The notes under the pieces: model-generated
What the model saw: the letters and a program-made list of their open reading frames with translations, nothing else
Database searches by the model: none
What the model was told of the DNA's origin: nothing
In this document: in pieces, positions 51,785 to 60,575 of the stretch
How positions within the stretch are numbered: the stretch's first letter is position 1
Layout of the letters: each line of letters starts with the position of its first letter
Position numbers and translations under genes: made by a program
NCBI GenBank assembly: GCA_005768755.1
Contig: VAFL01000002.1
Span: 310,001-374,000 of the forward strand
Length of the DNA stretch: 64,000 bases
Source: Paracoccus denitrificans
GTDB taxonomy: Bacteria; Pseudomonadota; Alphaproteobacteria; Rhodobacterales; Rhodobacteraceae
Reading direction: 5' to 3'

Positions 51785-53782
51785 TCAGAATGTTCTGGCA
51801 ACGGTCAGTTTGACATTGCGACCCGGCGCTTTGCGCGTGGCCAGATGCGGGCGGTATTCCTTGTCGAAGATATTTTCGACGCCGACGCGGAACTCTGCCC
51901 CTTCCAGGACGCCTGCCTGCGGGCGGTAGGTCGCACGCAGATTGTGGATACCGAAGCCGCCCGTTTCTTCCTCAAGCTCGCCCACGCGGTCCATGCGGGC
52001 ATTGGCGACCAGTTCCCAGCTGAGATCCAGCTCATCGCCCCATCGCTTGCCGAGCGTCAGGTAAAGGCTGTCCGCCGGCGCGTTGCCCCAATAGACCTCC
52101 TCGCCATCTGCACCAACCTCATCGCCCTTGGTGATCGTGGCATTCATGTCGACATAATAGCCGCTCGCAACGCTGTAGCTCGCTTCCAACTCCAGCCCGC
52201 GCATCTCTACCTGGTCAACGCCGGAATATGACGTCACATCCCAGACATCCGTGTGATACAGGTTTGCCTTCAGGCTCAGCGCGTCGCGACCGGTGATGAC
52301 ATCTGCGGCATCATAAGCGCCGCCGATCTCATAAACGCGGGCCTTCTGCGGACGGTCCATGTAATCTGCCGTGTCAAAATCGTCCAGAATGGGCAGGTTT
52401 TCGGTATAGGCAGCACTGGCGAAGGCCGAAAAACCGTTCGACCACGCGTAGCGCAGCGAGATGCCGCCCATCACGGCATCGTTCTCGTACGACGTGTCCA
52501 GATTGGTGAGTGTCGCATCACCCTGGCGGCGCAGCTTCTGAGTTTCGTAGCGCAGTGCGGGGCTGATGGTGAAGCCGCCAATCGCAATGTCGTCCACCGC
52601 GAACAGCGCAAATCGGCGGTCCGTGCCGCCGGGCGCGGATGCGGCTTCGGCACGTTTCTTGCGGATGATCTCGGCGCCGACGCGAAGATCATGTTCGGCT
52701 GCACCTGTCTGGAACCGAGAGGTGTTTTTCACCGTCAGCTTTACCGTTTCATAACGGTGATCGGCATCACCAAGCGCCGCTGCGGCTGGACCGTAAGGCG
52801 AGCTGCCTTCGATATAGGTGCTGTCGATCTGCTGATCGGCATAACTGAGATTGGCCTCGACATGGATCAGCGGGTTCGACGGGTCGTATTCATAGGCCAG
52901 GATGGTCGTGCGCGTGCGGATATCGCGGTCCACGTTGCCAAAGGAACTGCCGCCCAGACCGAACTGATCGTAAGGCACGTCGTTCTCGCTGGTTTGGGTA
53001 TCGTTATACGAGAACGTCACCGACTGATCCCTTGCGGTGCCAAAGGTATATTTCGCTTTCAGAAGATACGACGGCAGCTTGAACGGCTCGGCGCCCACAT
53101 CCTCGCCGTCGCCGTCGTCCTGTTCGTCCAGCTTGCGCCAGACATATTGGGCAAGCACTTCAAAATCCTCGTTTGGCTGCCAGGCGAGGATCGTGGACGA
53201 GGTCAGCCCGTCGCCGTTCGAGGTCGCCTCCAGCGTCTGGCGCAGCCGATATCCGGGCGTGCCGCCGGTGAAATCGGATGCGTCCTTGGTTTCCAGCCGC
53301 ACCAGCCCGCCGACAACGCCAGAGCCGTATTCGAACGATCCGACCGTCCCACGCGAGACTGACACGGTCTTGTAAAGCGAGGGATCGGTATAAAGCTGGG
53401 TGCCCAGCCGGTACAGTTCCTCGGACCCTTGGGTCGCGCCGTCAACCTGGATCATCACCATCTGATCGGTGCCATAGGTGCCATTGGCACCGAAACCGCG
53501 GATATTGATGCCCGAACCGCCCGGCGTCGCGCCATTAACCAACGTAACACCAGGAACCGTATCGACCAGTTCCGCCACCGTACTTGCCTGCCGGTCGTCG
53601 ATTTCAGACTGCTCGATCGTCGTGACGGGTGTCGCGGTTTCGGTTTCAACGTCACGTTTGCTTTGCAGGGTGATCGTGTCCAGCACGATGACGCTGGATG
53701 CATCCTGCGCCTGCGCAGCAAGGGGGGTTACAAAAGCAACGCTGCCCAAAAGGGCGCACCGCACACAAAAACTGTGTCGCAT
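51785..53782 (-). CDS. TonB-dependent outer-membrane receptor
   Basis: 665 residues. The signal peptide (about 1-26) is followed by a TonB-box-like stretch ('IVLDTITLQSKR') and the plug domain ('TTIEQSEIDDRQASTVAELVDTVPGVTLVNG', 'INIRGFGANGTYGTDQMVMIQVDG', 'VSVSRGTVGSFEYGSG'). A 22-strand barrel follows, ending in Phe ('GRNVKLTVARTF') for BAM recognition. It imports an iron-siderophore, heme or other large ligand; no FRAP/NPNL heme signature is evident. No ABC importer is adjacent. GGAG precedes ATG 53782. Confidence 0.93.
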   Translation of the reverse strand: MRHSFCVRCALLGSVAFVTPLAAQAQDASSVIVLDTITLQSKRDVETETATPVTTIEQSEIDDRQASTVAELVDTVPGVTLVNGATPGGSGINIRGFGANGTYGTDQMVMIQVDGATQGSEELYRLGTQLYTDPSLYKTVSVSRGTVGSFEYGSGVVGGLVRLETKDASDFTGGTPGYRLRQTLEATSNGDGLTSSTILAWQPNEDFEVLAQYVWRKLDEQDDGDGEDVGAEPFKLPSYLLKAKYTFGTARDQSVTFSYNDTQTSENDVPYDQFGLGGSSFGNVDRDIRTRTTILAYEYDPSNPLIHVEANLSYADQQIDSTYIEGSSPYGPAAAALGDADHRYETVKLTVKNTSRFQTGAAEHDLRVGAEIIRKKRAEAASAPGGTDRRFALFAVDDIAIGGFTISPALRYETQKLRRQGDATLTNLDTSYENDAVMGGISLRYAWSNGFSAFASAAYTENLPILDDFDTADYMDRPQKARVYEIGGAYDAADVITGRDALSLKANLYHTDVWDVTSYSGVDQVEMRGLELEASYSVASGYYVDMNATITKGDEVGADGEEVYWGNAPADSLYLTLGKRWGDELDLSWELVANARMDRVGELEEETGGFGIHNLRATYRPQAGVLEGAEFRVGVENIFDKEYRPHLATRKAPGRNVKLTVARTF

Positions 53783-53840
53783 ATCGACTCCGATGTGATG
53801 ATGTTTGCGCTGGCGGTACGGCTAGCGTGTGCGTCTCGAT

Positions 53841-53872
53841 AACTTATCTTAGTATTTTAATCAAGTTCTCGG
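53841..53872 (-). promoter_or_regulatory. AT-rich promoter/operator region of the TonB-dependent receptor
   Basis: A 27-bp imperfect palindrome with AACTT...AAGTT ends (53841-53867) overlaps a possible -35 TTGATT and 17-base-spaced TATCGA read on the minus strand. It is strikingly AT-rich compared with the surroundings and well placed for an iron regulator, but it does not clearly match a Fur, Irr or RirA consensus that I can recall. Confidence 0.35.
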
Positions 53873-54058
53873 GATACCGGATAGACTTCGCCTGTCAGCG
53901 ATTGACGGACGCGGGAAGAATAGGCGTGTCTGCGGGCGACGGTTTCGACGTCAGATCGGCGTGACCTGCCGATCCTTTGTTCTTCCGACTATGTAACCTC
54001 CTTGCGTCCACAGTGCGGATGTAAGAGGCTTGCCAGACGGGTATTTCCGGGGGAATGG

Positions 54059-54544
54059 ATGCGTCCCGTGCTGTTTGGAATAGCTGCACTTGCAATGATG
54101 CAGGCGAATGTCGCCTTCGGTCAGGCCGCAGAGGCCTGTGGCATTTCCGAGGAGTTGCTGCTGCATTGCACGCTGGACAATGGCACGCGTCAGCTTGGCC
54201 TCTGCCTGAGTGGTAACAGGGTTTCCTATGCTTTCGGACCGGATTTCACTGCACCCGAACTGACGATGCTGCGTGACCTGACCAAGATCGAATACCATCC
54301 TTTCGCCTGGGCCAGCCGGACGATCTTCGAAAGCGTGACACTGATGAACGCGGATACAAGCTATGAAATCTGGTCCTCGGCCGAGCGCCATATCCCTGAA
54401 GGCCAGACCGAGGGGGGCGTGATCGTGACCCTGCCGAATGCCGAGCCACGACATTTTCACTGCGACCAAGGCAGCGTCTGGCCGCCCGATCCGATTGACG
54501 GGCTGGGCCTTTTGAATACGGTCGTTCCCGGTGCCGATGGCTAG
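54059..54544 (+). CDS. Secreted protein of unknown function with conserved Cys pattern
   Basis: 161 residues. A signal peptide (about 1-22) is followed by 'ACGISEELLLHCTLDNGTRQLGLCLSGNRVSYAFGPDF.APEL', a C...nG...LC...YxFG...PEL arrangement that I recall from periplasmic proteins of several proteobacteria. Four Cys suggest disulfides. GGGGGAA precedes ATG 54059. It is followed closely by the DKNYY-like gene. It may be a small adhesin or inhibitor-like domain; function is unassigned. Confidence 0.7.
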   Translation: MRPVLFGIAALAMMQANVAFGQAAEACGISEELLLHCTLDNGTRQLGLCLSGNRVSYAFGPDFTAPELTMLRDLTKIEYHPFAWASRTIFESVTLMNADTSYEIWSSAERHIPEGQTEGGVIVTLPNAEPRHFHCDQGSVWPPDPIDGLGLLNTVVPGADG

Positions 54545-54591
54545 GCCCGTCATAGGGCAAATCGTGCCGCTCGCAAAGCTCCTGCCGTGGC

Positions 54592-55737
54592 ATGGCTTAC
54601 ATGATTAATGACAGGCGTTTCCCCATGCAGAATCCCCGATTGATCCCCTTGGCGGCGCGCGCCGCTGGCGAACCTGTTGATCCTGGCGCATTCCATGTCT
54701 GGGACAAATCCCGGCTGGCGTCGCTTCCGGGCTACGACGCCTATACAGATCGTGAAAAATGGGAGCTGCCGAAGGACGATTTTCTTGCTGCGCTGCTGGC
54801 CCCCGTGGCAGATCGGCTGACGGGCTTCGTTCTGTTTGAAGAGCAAGGCCCGGACACCGCCATTTACGCGCTTCTGGACGATCAGCAGCTTTACCCTGTG
54901 CTGATCCCGACCCTACCGTCGATCCACTGCTATTGGGAGGTTTTCGGACGCATCGCCCGGGCGGCAGAACCCGATTGGCCGCTGGCGGCCGCCCAGCTTG
55001 CGCGCGGGGTCATTTCCGCCGACTTCGCACAGTTTGTCTGGCCGGAGTTCAGCAAGGCATATCGCGACCATCAGCGGATTCTGGAAACCGAAGCGAAGCT
55101 GTCAGATATCGGCCCCACGCTGGTGGAATCGCCCTGGGAACATCAGAAGCAGGAATTCTCGGACGATTTGCGCCACCGCTATACAGCGCATTATGCCGGC
55201 GACGGCAAGCGTGTCTATCTGGCGGAAAATGGCCGGATCCAGAAATTGTATCGCAATTCCGATCCGAAGACCTTTCGCATCCTGTCCGAGGTCTTCGCGC
55301 TGGATCGCAATAATGTCTATGTCCTTGGTGAGATCGTCCCCAAGATAGATCCCGCAACGTTCCGGGTTATCCACGAAGACCTGCGCAGCTATCTCTACAT
55401 CTTCGCGGACAGATCACATGCATGGGACCGGAAATCCCTGATGAAAGGTGTCGACCCCAACGGCCTGACCGTGCTCAACCGGTTCTATGCGAGAAATGCG
55501 ACACAGGTGATTGACCTCTACTCACTGAAGCCGATTACCGGCGCTGATGCCACCACATTCGAGGTCACCGATGATGCCGGAAATGCGCGTGACAGTCAGC
55601 GAGAGTACTTTCTGGCACTGAAGCCCCGCTGGTCGCCGGAACTGTTCGCCGAGGAACTTCAACGCGACCCCTATGGCTGCGTCCGCGCAGGTCAGGCAGG
55701 CATCAAAAGCCGCAGGCGAAAGCCAAACAAGCCCTGA
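54592..55737 (+). CDS. DKNYY-repeat-like protein
   Basis: 381 residues, no signal peptide. The C-terminal half contains three degenerate DKNYY units: 'GDGKRVYLAENGRIQKL', 'DRNNVYVLGEIVPKIDPATFRVIHED' and 'ADRSHAWDRKSLMKGVDPNGLTVLN', followed by 'PITGADATTFEVTDD'. The N-terminal part ('RLASLPGYDAYTDREKWELPKDDF') resembles no family I can name. DKNYY proteins are scattered in bacteria with unknown role. Three in-frame ATGs (54592, 54601, 54625) are possible starts; none has a strong ribosome-binding site. Confidence 0.7.
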   Translation: MAYMINDRRFPMQNPRLIPLAARAAGEPVDPGAFHVWDKSRLASLPGYDAYTDREKWELPKDDFLAALLAPVADRLTGFVLFEEQGPDTAIYALLDDQQLYPVLIPTLPSIHCYWEVFGRIARAAEPDWPLAAAQLARGVISADFAQFVWPEFSKAYRDHQRILETEAKLSDIGPTLVESPWEHQKQEFSDDLRHRYTAHYAGDGKRVYLAENGRIQKLYRNSDPKTFRILSEVFALDRNNVYVLGEIVPKIDPATFRVIHEDLRSYLYIFADRSHAWDRKSLMKGVDPNGLTVLNRFYARNATQVIDLYSLKPITGADATTFEVTDDAGNARDSQREYFLALKPRWSPELFAEELQRDPYGCVRAGQAGIKSRRRKPNKP

Positions 55738-55753
55738 GCCGCCTTTCGCCCGC

Positions 55754-57424
55754 CTAAAGCTCGTCCCGCCAGCGGTTCACCAGCGGATAACGGCGGTCCA
55801 GCCAGAAAGCCTTTGGCGAAACCTTCGGCCCCGGCGCCGCCTGATAGCGTTTCCATTCGCTGTTCAGCAGCAGCCATTCGACCCGCTTGACTGTCGCCGC
55901 GTCAAATCCGCGCGCGACCAGATCCTTCAGCGAAAGATCCTCTTCGACCAGCCCATACAGAATCTGGTCGAGAATGTCGTAAGGCGGCAGCGAATCGCTG
56001 TCCTTCTGGTCCGGGCGCAGTTCGGCGCTTGGCGGCTTGGTGATGATCTGCGGTGGGATGACCTCTTCGGTCTTGCCCATCATCCAGCCGCGATGGTTGG
56101 CATTGCGCCAGCGGCAGGTTTCGAACACGCGGGTCTTGTACAGATCCTTGATCGGGTTATAGCCGCCGGCCATGTCGCCGTAGATCGTGGCATAGCCCAC
56201 CGCGACCTCGGATTTGTTGCCGGTGGTCAGCAGCATCTCGCCATGCTTGTTCGACAGCGCCATCAGCATGACGCCGCGCAGGCGGGACTGGATATTCTCC
56301 TCGGTCACGTCGGGCTTGGTGCCCTCCATCAGATGCGCCAGGGCGCCCTCGACCGCGTCGCGCGCGCCGTCGATCCTGACCGTGTCCAGCCGCACGCCCA
56401 GACGGTTCGCGCAATCGGCCGCATCGTCCAGACTGGCCTGAGAGGTGTATTCCGAAGGCAGCATCACGCAGCGCACATTGTCCGGGCCGACCGCGTCCGA
56501 TGCAATCGTCGCGACAAGCGCCGAATCGATCCCGCCCGACAGCCCCAGCACAACCTTGCGAAAGCCGTTCTTGCGCAGATAGTCACGCAGGCCTGTCATC
56601 ATGGCGCGGTAATCCTGTTCCCATTCATCGGGCACATCGGCCATCTGGCCGGGTTCGGCGCGCCAGCCGTCCTGCGTCCGGACAAAATCGATATGGTCGA
56701 TCACTTCGTCGAACGGGGCAAATTGCACGACCTTCTCGGCCCCGCCATCTTTGCCGGGGTTCAGGGCAAAGCTGGCGCCATCATAGATCTGGTCATCCTG
56801 TCCGCCGACCGAGTTCAGATAGACGAAAGGCAACCGCGTTTCGACGACGCGGGCGACCATATGCGCCATGCGCACATCCAGCTTTCCACGGTAATACGGA
56901 CTGCCATTCGGGCTGACGAGGATCTCGGCCCCCGATTCCTCCAGCGCCTCGGCCACATCGGGCCACCAGGCATCCTCACAAATCGGTGAACCCAGACGAA
57001 CGCCGCCAATGTTGTAAGGACCGCTGATCGGTCCTTCATCAAACAGGCGCATTTCGTCGAAAAGCTCTTTATGCGGCAGTTCGTGTTTCAGGACACGGGC
57101 GCTGACCGCGCCACCCTGAAGAATGAAATAGGCGTTATACAGTTTGCCCTCATTGGCCCATGGTGTTCCGATGGCAAGGGCGGGTCCGTCTGCGCATTCG
57201 CGTGCCAACGCCTCGACTTGCCGGACAGCGTGATCGACAAAGCCCTTTTTCAGCACCAGATCCTGCGTCTGATAGCCGGTAATGAACATCTCGGGCAGAT
57301 AGACGATGGCCGCACCCGCGGCCTTGCCTTTTTCCCAGGCCGAGCGCGCTTTCGCGGCATTGCCTTCCAGATCGCCAAGCGTGGGGTTCAGCTGCGCAAG
57401 CGTGATGCGGATGCTGTCAGTCAT
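55754..57424 (-). CDS. nadE: Glutamine-dependent NAD+ synthetase
   Basis: 556 residues, the two-domain type. The N-terminal nitrilase/glutaminase domain has Glu in 'VYLPEMFITGYQ', Lys in 'ELPHKELFDEMRLFD' and Cys in 'SPICEDAWWPDV'. The C-terminal synthetase has the PP-loop SGGIDSA ('VLGLSGGIDSALVATIA') plus 'TGNKSEVAVGYATIYGDMAGGYNPIKDLYKT'. It converts deamido-NAD, ATP and glutamine to NAD. ATG 57424 has GAGG 8 bases upstream. It is divergent from the MORN operon. Confidence 0.96.
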   Translation of the reverse strand: MTDSIRITLAQLNPTLGDLEGNAAKARSAWEKGKAAGAAIVYLPEMFITGYQTQDLVLKKGFVDHAVRQVEALARECADGPALAIGTPWANEGKLYNAYFILQGGAVSARVLKHELPHKELFDEMRLFDEGPISGPYNIGGVRLGSPICEDAWWPDVAEALEESGAEILVSPNGSPYYRGKLDVRMAHMVARVVETRLPFVYLNSVGGQDDQIYDGASFALNPGKDGGAEKVVQFAPFDEVIDHIDFVRTQDGWRAEPGQMADVPDEWEQDYRAMMTGLRDYLRKNGFRKVVLGLSGGIDSALVATIASDAVGPDNVRCVMLPSEYTSQASLDDAADCANRLGVRLDTVRIDGARDAVEGALAHLMEGTKPDVTEENIQSRLRGVMLMALSNKHGEMLLTTGNKSEVAVGYATIYGDMAGGYNPIKDLYKTRVFETCRWRNANHRGWMMGKTEEVIPPQIITKPPSAELRPDQKDSDSLPPYDILDQILYGLVEEDLSLKDLVARGFDAATVKRVEWLLLNSEWKRYQAAPGPKVSPKAFWLDRRYPLVNRWRDEL

Positions 57425-57542
57425 GATCGGTCCCTCGTTATCCTTGCCCAAGCCATAACCCAGCCTGCCGCCAGAGGGAACGGCAGCCTTTGCGCTGCGG
57501 CCAAGCATGGGCTAAACGAAAGCTCAAAGAACGGAGTCGGGC

Positions 57543-59102
57543 ATGAAGGCAGCTCTCCTGGCAGCAGCTCTGGCGGCGGCAACGCCGGCCTTGGCACAGG
57601 AAAACACGCAGCAGACCGCGAATGTGGTCACCAAGCCATATGATGATGGCGGGGTCTATACGGGCACGTTTCGCAACGGACTTCAGCACGGGCGCGGGAC
57701 TTATACGCTGCCGTCCGGTTACGAATATGTCGGCGATTGGGTCGAAGGCGAAATCGTCGGCCAGGGACGGGCGAAATTTCCCAATGGCTCGGTCTATGAA
57801 GGCAGTTTCGCCAAGGGCAAGCCGAACGGCAAGGGCAAGATCACCTATGCCGATGGCGGTACCTATGAAGGCGACTGGGTTGACGGCCAGATTACCGGGA
57901 CCGGCGTAGCCGAATATGCCAATGGTGCCAGCTACGAAGGTGGCTTCCAGAACGCCATGCATCACGGAAAGGGCGTGCTGAGCCAGCCGAACGGTTATCG
58001 CTATGACGGCGACTGGGTCGCGGGTGTCAAGGAAGGGACGGGCCGGATCACCTATCCCGACGGCGCGACCTATGAAGGGCAGATGCTGGCCGGACAACGC
58101 GCCGGGCGCGGCAAGCTGACCATGCCGGACGGGCTGGTTTATGACGGCACTTGGGAAGCTGGCCAGATGTCGGGCCGGGGCGAGCTGGAGCAGCAATCGG
58201 GCGATCGCTATTCGGGTGAAATGCGTGGCGGCAAACGCGAAGGCCAGGGCCGCGCGACCTATGCCAATGGCGATGCCTATGAAGGCCATTTCAGCAACGA
58301 CAAGCGCGACGGACAGGGCACATTCACCGGCACCGACGGTTATGTCTATACCGGCCAATGGGTTGGCGGGCAGATGCAGGGCGAGGGCCGCATCACCTAT
58401 CCCGACGGATCGGTCTATCAAGGGCAGATGGCGGCCGATCAGCCCGACGGACGCGGCCTGATCACCTATCCTGACGGCGCCACCTATGAAGGCGACTGGG
58501 AAGCCGGCGTCATTCAGGGTCAGGGCCGCGCAGCCTATGCCAATGGCATGGTCTACGAGGGCAGCTTCCGCGAGGCCCGCATCGACGGCCAGGGGCGGAT
58601 GACCTATCCCGACGGCTATGTCTACAATGGCGAGTGGAAAAGCGGCGAACGCGACGGGCGCGGACAGGCCACCTATCCTGACGGCACCGTATATACGGGC
58701 GAGTTCCAGGGCGGGCTGCGTGCCGGACAGGGCAAGCTAACCACGCCCGACGGCTTCATCTATGAAGGCGGCTGGAAAGATGGCGAAATCGACGGCGAAG
58801 GCGTCGCGACCTATGCCACCGGGGACACATATACGGGCCATTTCGCCGCCGGAAAACGTCAGGGTCAGGGCGTGATGCGCTATGCGACCGGCCAGGTCGC
58901 CTCGGGCGAGTGGGACCAGAACCGGCTAAGCCAGCCCGGCCCGGTCGCCACCGAGGGCCCTGCCCCCGCCGCAGGTGCGAACGCTGCGCCATCTTCCGCG
59001 CCCATGCCCGCGCAGGAAAACCCGACGCCCGATCTGCCCGATGAAAGCAACGATCCCGGCGCCGCCATGCCAACCGAAAGCACTGATGGGGGCAGCCAAT
59101 GA
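57543..59102 (+). CDS. Exported MORN-repeat protein (about 19 repeats)
   Basis: 519 residues. A signal peptide (about 1-19, 'AAALAAATPALAQ') is followed from about residue 33 to 465 by 18 full and one partial 23-residue MORN repeats with the pattern Y-x-G-x-[WF]-x-x-G-x-x-x-G-x-G-x-x-x-[YF]-P-[DN]-G. The matching 69-base periodicity is visible in the DNA. A Pro/Ala-rich tail ends the protein. MORN repeats form an elongated beta platform that binds lipid or protein. GGAG lies upstream. Its stop overlaps the next gene (ATGA). Cellular location is probably periplasmic or outer-membrane associated. Confidence 0.92.
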   Translation: MKAALLAAALAAATPALAQENTQQTANVVTKPYDDGGVYTGTFRNGLQHGRGTYTLPSGYEYVGDWVEGEIVGQGRAKFPNGSVYEGSFAKGKPNGKGKITYADGGTYEGDWVDGQITGTGVAEYANGASYEGGFQNAMHHGKGVLSQPNGYRYDGDWVAGVKEGTGRITYPDGATYEGQMLAGQRAGRGKLTMPDGLVYDGTWEAGQMSGRGELEQQSGDRYSGEMRGGKREGQGRATYANGDAYEGHFSNDKRDGQGTFTGTDGYVYTGQWVGGQMQGEGRITYPDGSVYQGQMAADQPDGRGLITYPDGATYEGDWEAGVIQGQGRAAYANGMVYEGSFREARIDGQGRMTYPDGYVYNGEWKSGERDGRGQATYPDGTVYTGEFQGGLRAGQGKLTTPDGFIYEGGWKDGEIDGEGVATYATGDTYTGHFAAGKRQGQGVMRYATGQVASGEWDQNRLSQPGPVATEGPAPAAGANAAPSSAPMPAQENPTPDLPDESNDPGAAMPTESTDGGSQ

Positions 59103-59263
59103 TCGTCATTTGCGCCGCAATCATCGGCTTTGCCCTTGGCTGGCTGCGCGCCGGGCGCGTGGGTGGAAATACCAAGGATCGCGTGCAATGGGCATTGGCC
59201 CATATGCTGGCCTTCCTGTTGCTGGGCCTTTTCGCCACGCTGATCATCGACCGCATGACCTGA
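59099..59263 (+). CDS. 54-residue double-span membrane protein
   Basis: 54 residues. It starts in an ATGA overlap with the MORN gene and ends in TGATG overlap with the VWA gene. The sequence has a hydrophobic first helix (about 2-16), a basic loop 'RAGRVGGNTKDR', and a second helix (about 32-48, 'HMLAFLLLGLFATLII'). The perfect coupling on both sides, together with my recollection of similar G-G-N-x-K-D loop proteins in Rhodobacterales, supports a real gene. It could anchor or link the exported MORN protein to the cytosolic VWA protein; that is inference. Confidence 0.72.
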   Translation: MIVICAAIIGFALGWLRAGRVGGNTKDRVQWALAHMLAFLLLGLFATLIIDRMT

Positions 59264-60444
59264 TGTTCCGCCCCTTTCTTGACAGCCTGCGCCGTCATGG
59301 CGTTCCAGTCAGCCTTCGGGAATACCTCGATCTGCTGGGCGGGCTGTCGGAGGGTGTGACCGGACCAAGCCCGGACGAGTTCTATCACTTTGCCCGCACG
59401 GCGCTTGTCAAGGATGAGCGTCATATCGACCGATTTGACCGCGCCTTTTCCGAGGCGTTTTCAGGCGTTGAACAGATTCCGGTCGAGGCGCTGCTTGATC
59501 GCGTCGATCTGCCGCGCGACTGGCTGGAAAAGCTGGCTGAGAAGTTACTGAGCGATGCCGAAAAGGCCGAAATAGACGCGACAGGCAGCTTCGAGGCGCT
59601 GATGGAGAAGCTGCGCGAAAGACTGGCCGAACAACAGGGCCGCCACCAGGGCGGCAATAAATGGATCGGCACCGCCGGCACCTCGCCCTTCGGCGCCAAT
59701 GGCTACAACCCCGAAGGCGTGCGGATCGGGCAGGATGACAGCCGTCATCGCCGCGCCACGAAGGTCTGGGACAAGCGCGAGTTCCGTGATTTTGACGATG
59801 GCGTCGAACTGGGCACACGAAATATCAAGGTTGCGCTGAAACGCCTGCGGCAATGGGCGCGCAATGGCAGTACCGAAGAACTCGATCTGCCGGCGACGAT
59901 CCGCGCGACGGCGGACCATGGTTATATCGACGTTCAGACCCGGCCAGAGCGTAGAAACGCCGTGAAAATACTGTTGTTTCTGGATGTTGGCGGCAGCATG
60001 GATGACCATGTTCGCGTCGTCGAGGAACTTTTCAGCGCGGCACGCGCCGAATTCAAGCATATGGAACATTTCGTCTTCCATAACTGCCTTTACGAAGCCG
60101 TCTGGAAGGATAGTCACCGACGTTGGACCGAAACGACGCCGACCTGGGACATCCTGCACCGGTATGGTCGCGACTATAAATGCATCTTTGTCGGTGACGC
60201 CTCGATGTCTCCTTACGAGATCGTCGCGCCCGGCGGGGCAAACGAACACTGGAACAGCGAACCGGGGGAGCTGTGGCTGAAACGCGCCATTGAAACCTGG
60301 CCCGATCATGTCTGGCTGAACCCCGTTCCGCGCCAGCATTGGCATTATACGCAATCCATTCGCATGATCGCAGAGGTCTTTGAAAATCGCATGATGCCCC
60401 TGACGCTTGACGGGCTGACGCAGGCCATGCGCGTTCTCGGCTGA
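59263..60444 (+). CDS. VWA (CoxE-like) domain protein
   Basis: 393 residues, cytosolic. The first 180 residues are helical ('SLRREYLDLLGGLSEGV'-like start, then 'LERLAEQQGRHQGG' region). The C-terminal half is a von Willebrand A fold with the MIDAS motif DVGGSMDD (DxGxS, about residue 240-246), the Thr/Asp of 'VGDASMSPYEI' and 'HFVFHNCLYEAVW'. CoxE-like VWA proteins usually pair with a MoxR AAA+ ATPase to insert metals or remodel complexes; no MoxR gene is adjacent here. It overlaps the 54-residue gene by one base. Confidence 0.9.
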   Translation: MFRPFLDSLRRHGVPVSLREYLDLLGGLSEGVTGPSPDEFYHFARTALVKDERHIDRFDRAFSEAFSGVEQIPVEALLDRVDLPRDWLEKLAEKLLSDAEKAEIDATGSFEALMEKLRERLAEQQGRHQGGNKWIGTAGTSPFGANGYNPEGVRIGQDDSRHRRATKVWDKREFRDFDDGVELGTRNIKVALKRLRQWARNGSTEELDLPATIRATADHGYIDVQTRPERRNAVKILLFLDVGGSMDDHVRVVEELFSAARAEFKHMEHFVFHNCLYEAVWKDSHRRWTETTPTWDILHRYGRDYKCIFVGDASMSPYEIVAPGGANEHWNSEPGELWLKRAIETWPDHVWLNPVPRQHWHYTQSIRMIAEVFENRMMPLTLDGLTQAMRVLG

Positions 60445-60575
60445 CCGGGTGCCACGTGTAGCAGCAGACTGGCGACAGCCCGCTTGCTGTTCGTGGAAGC
60501 AAATTGCGATGATATCCGCTCTCTGGACGGACAGATGCACTTGATTGCCGGCGTTCATCAGGCCAGATTCACCAG

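Noticed and set aside
51309..51929. Several open frames of 65-206 codons across 51.3-51.9 kb
   Set aside because: They lie over the RNase P RNA gene and the end of the TonB receptor gene; their sequence is explained by the structured RNA.
57640..58900. Regular 69-base periodicity that could be mistaken for a tandem repeat or CRISPR-like array
   Set aside because: It is in frame and encodes 23-residue MORN repeats with variable third positions.
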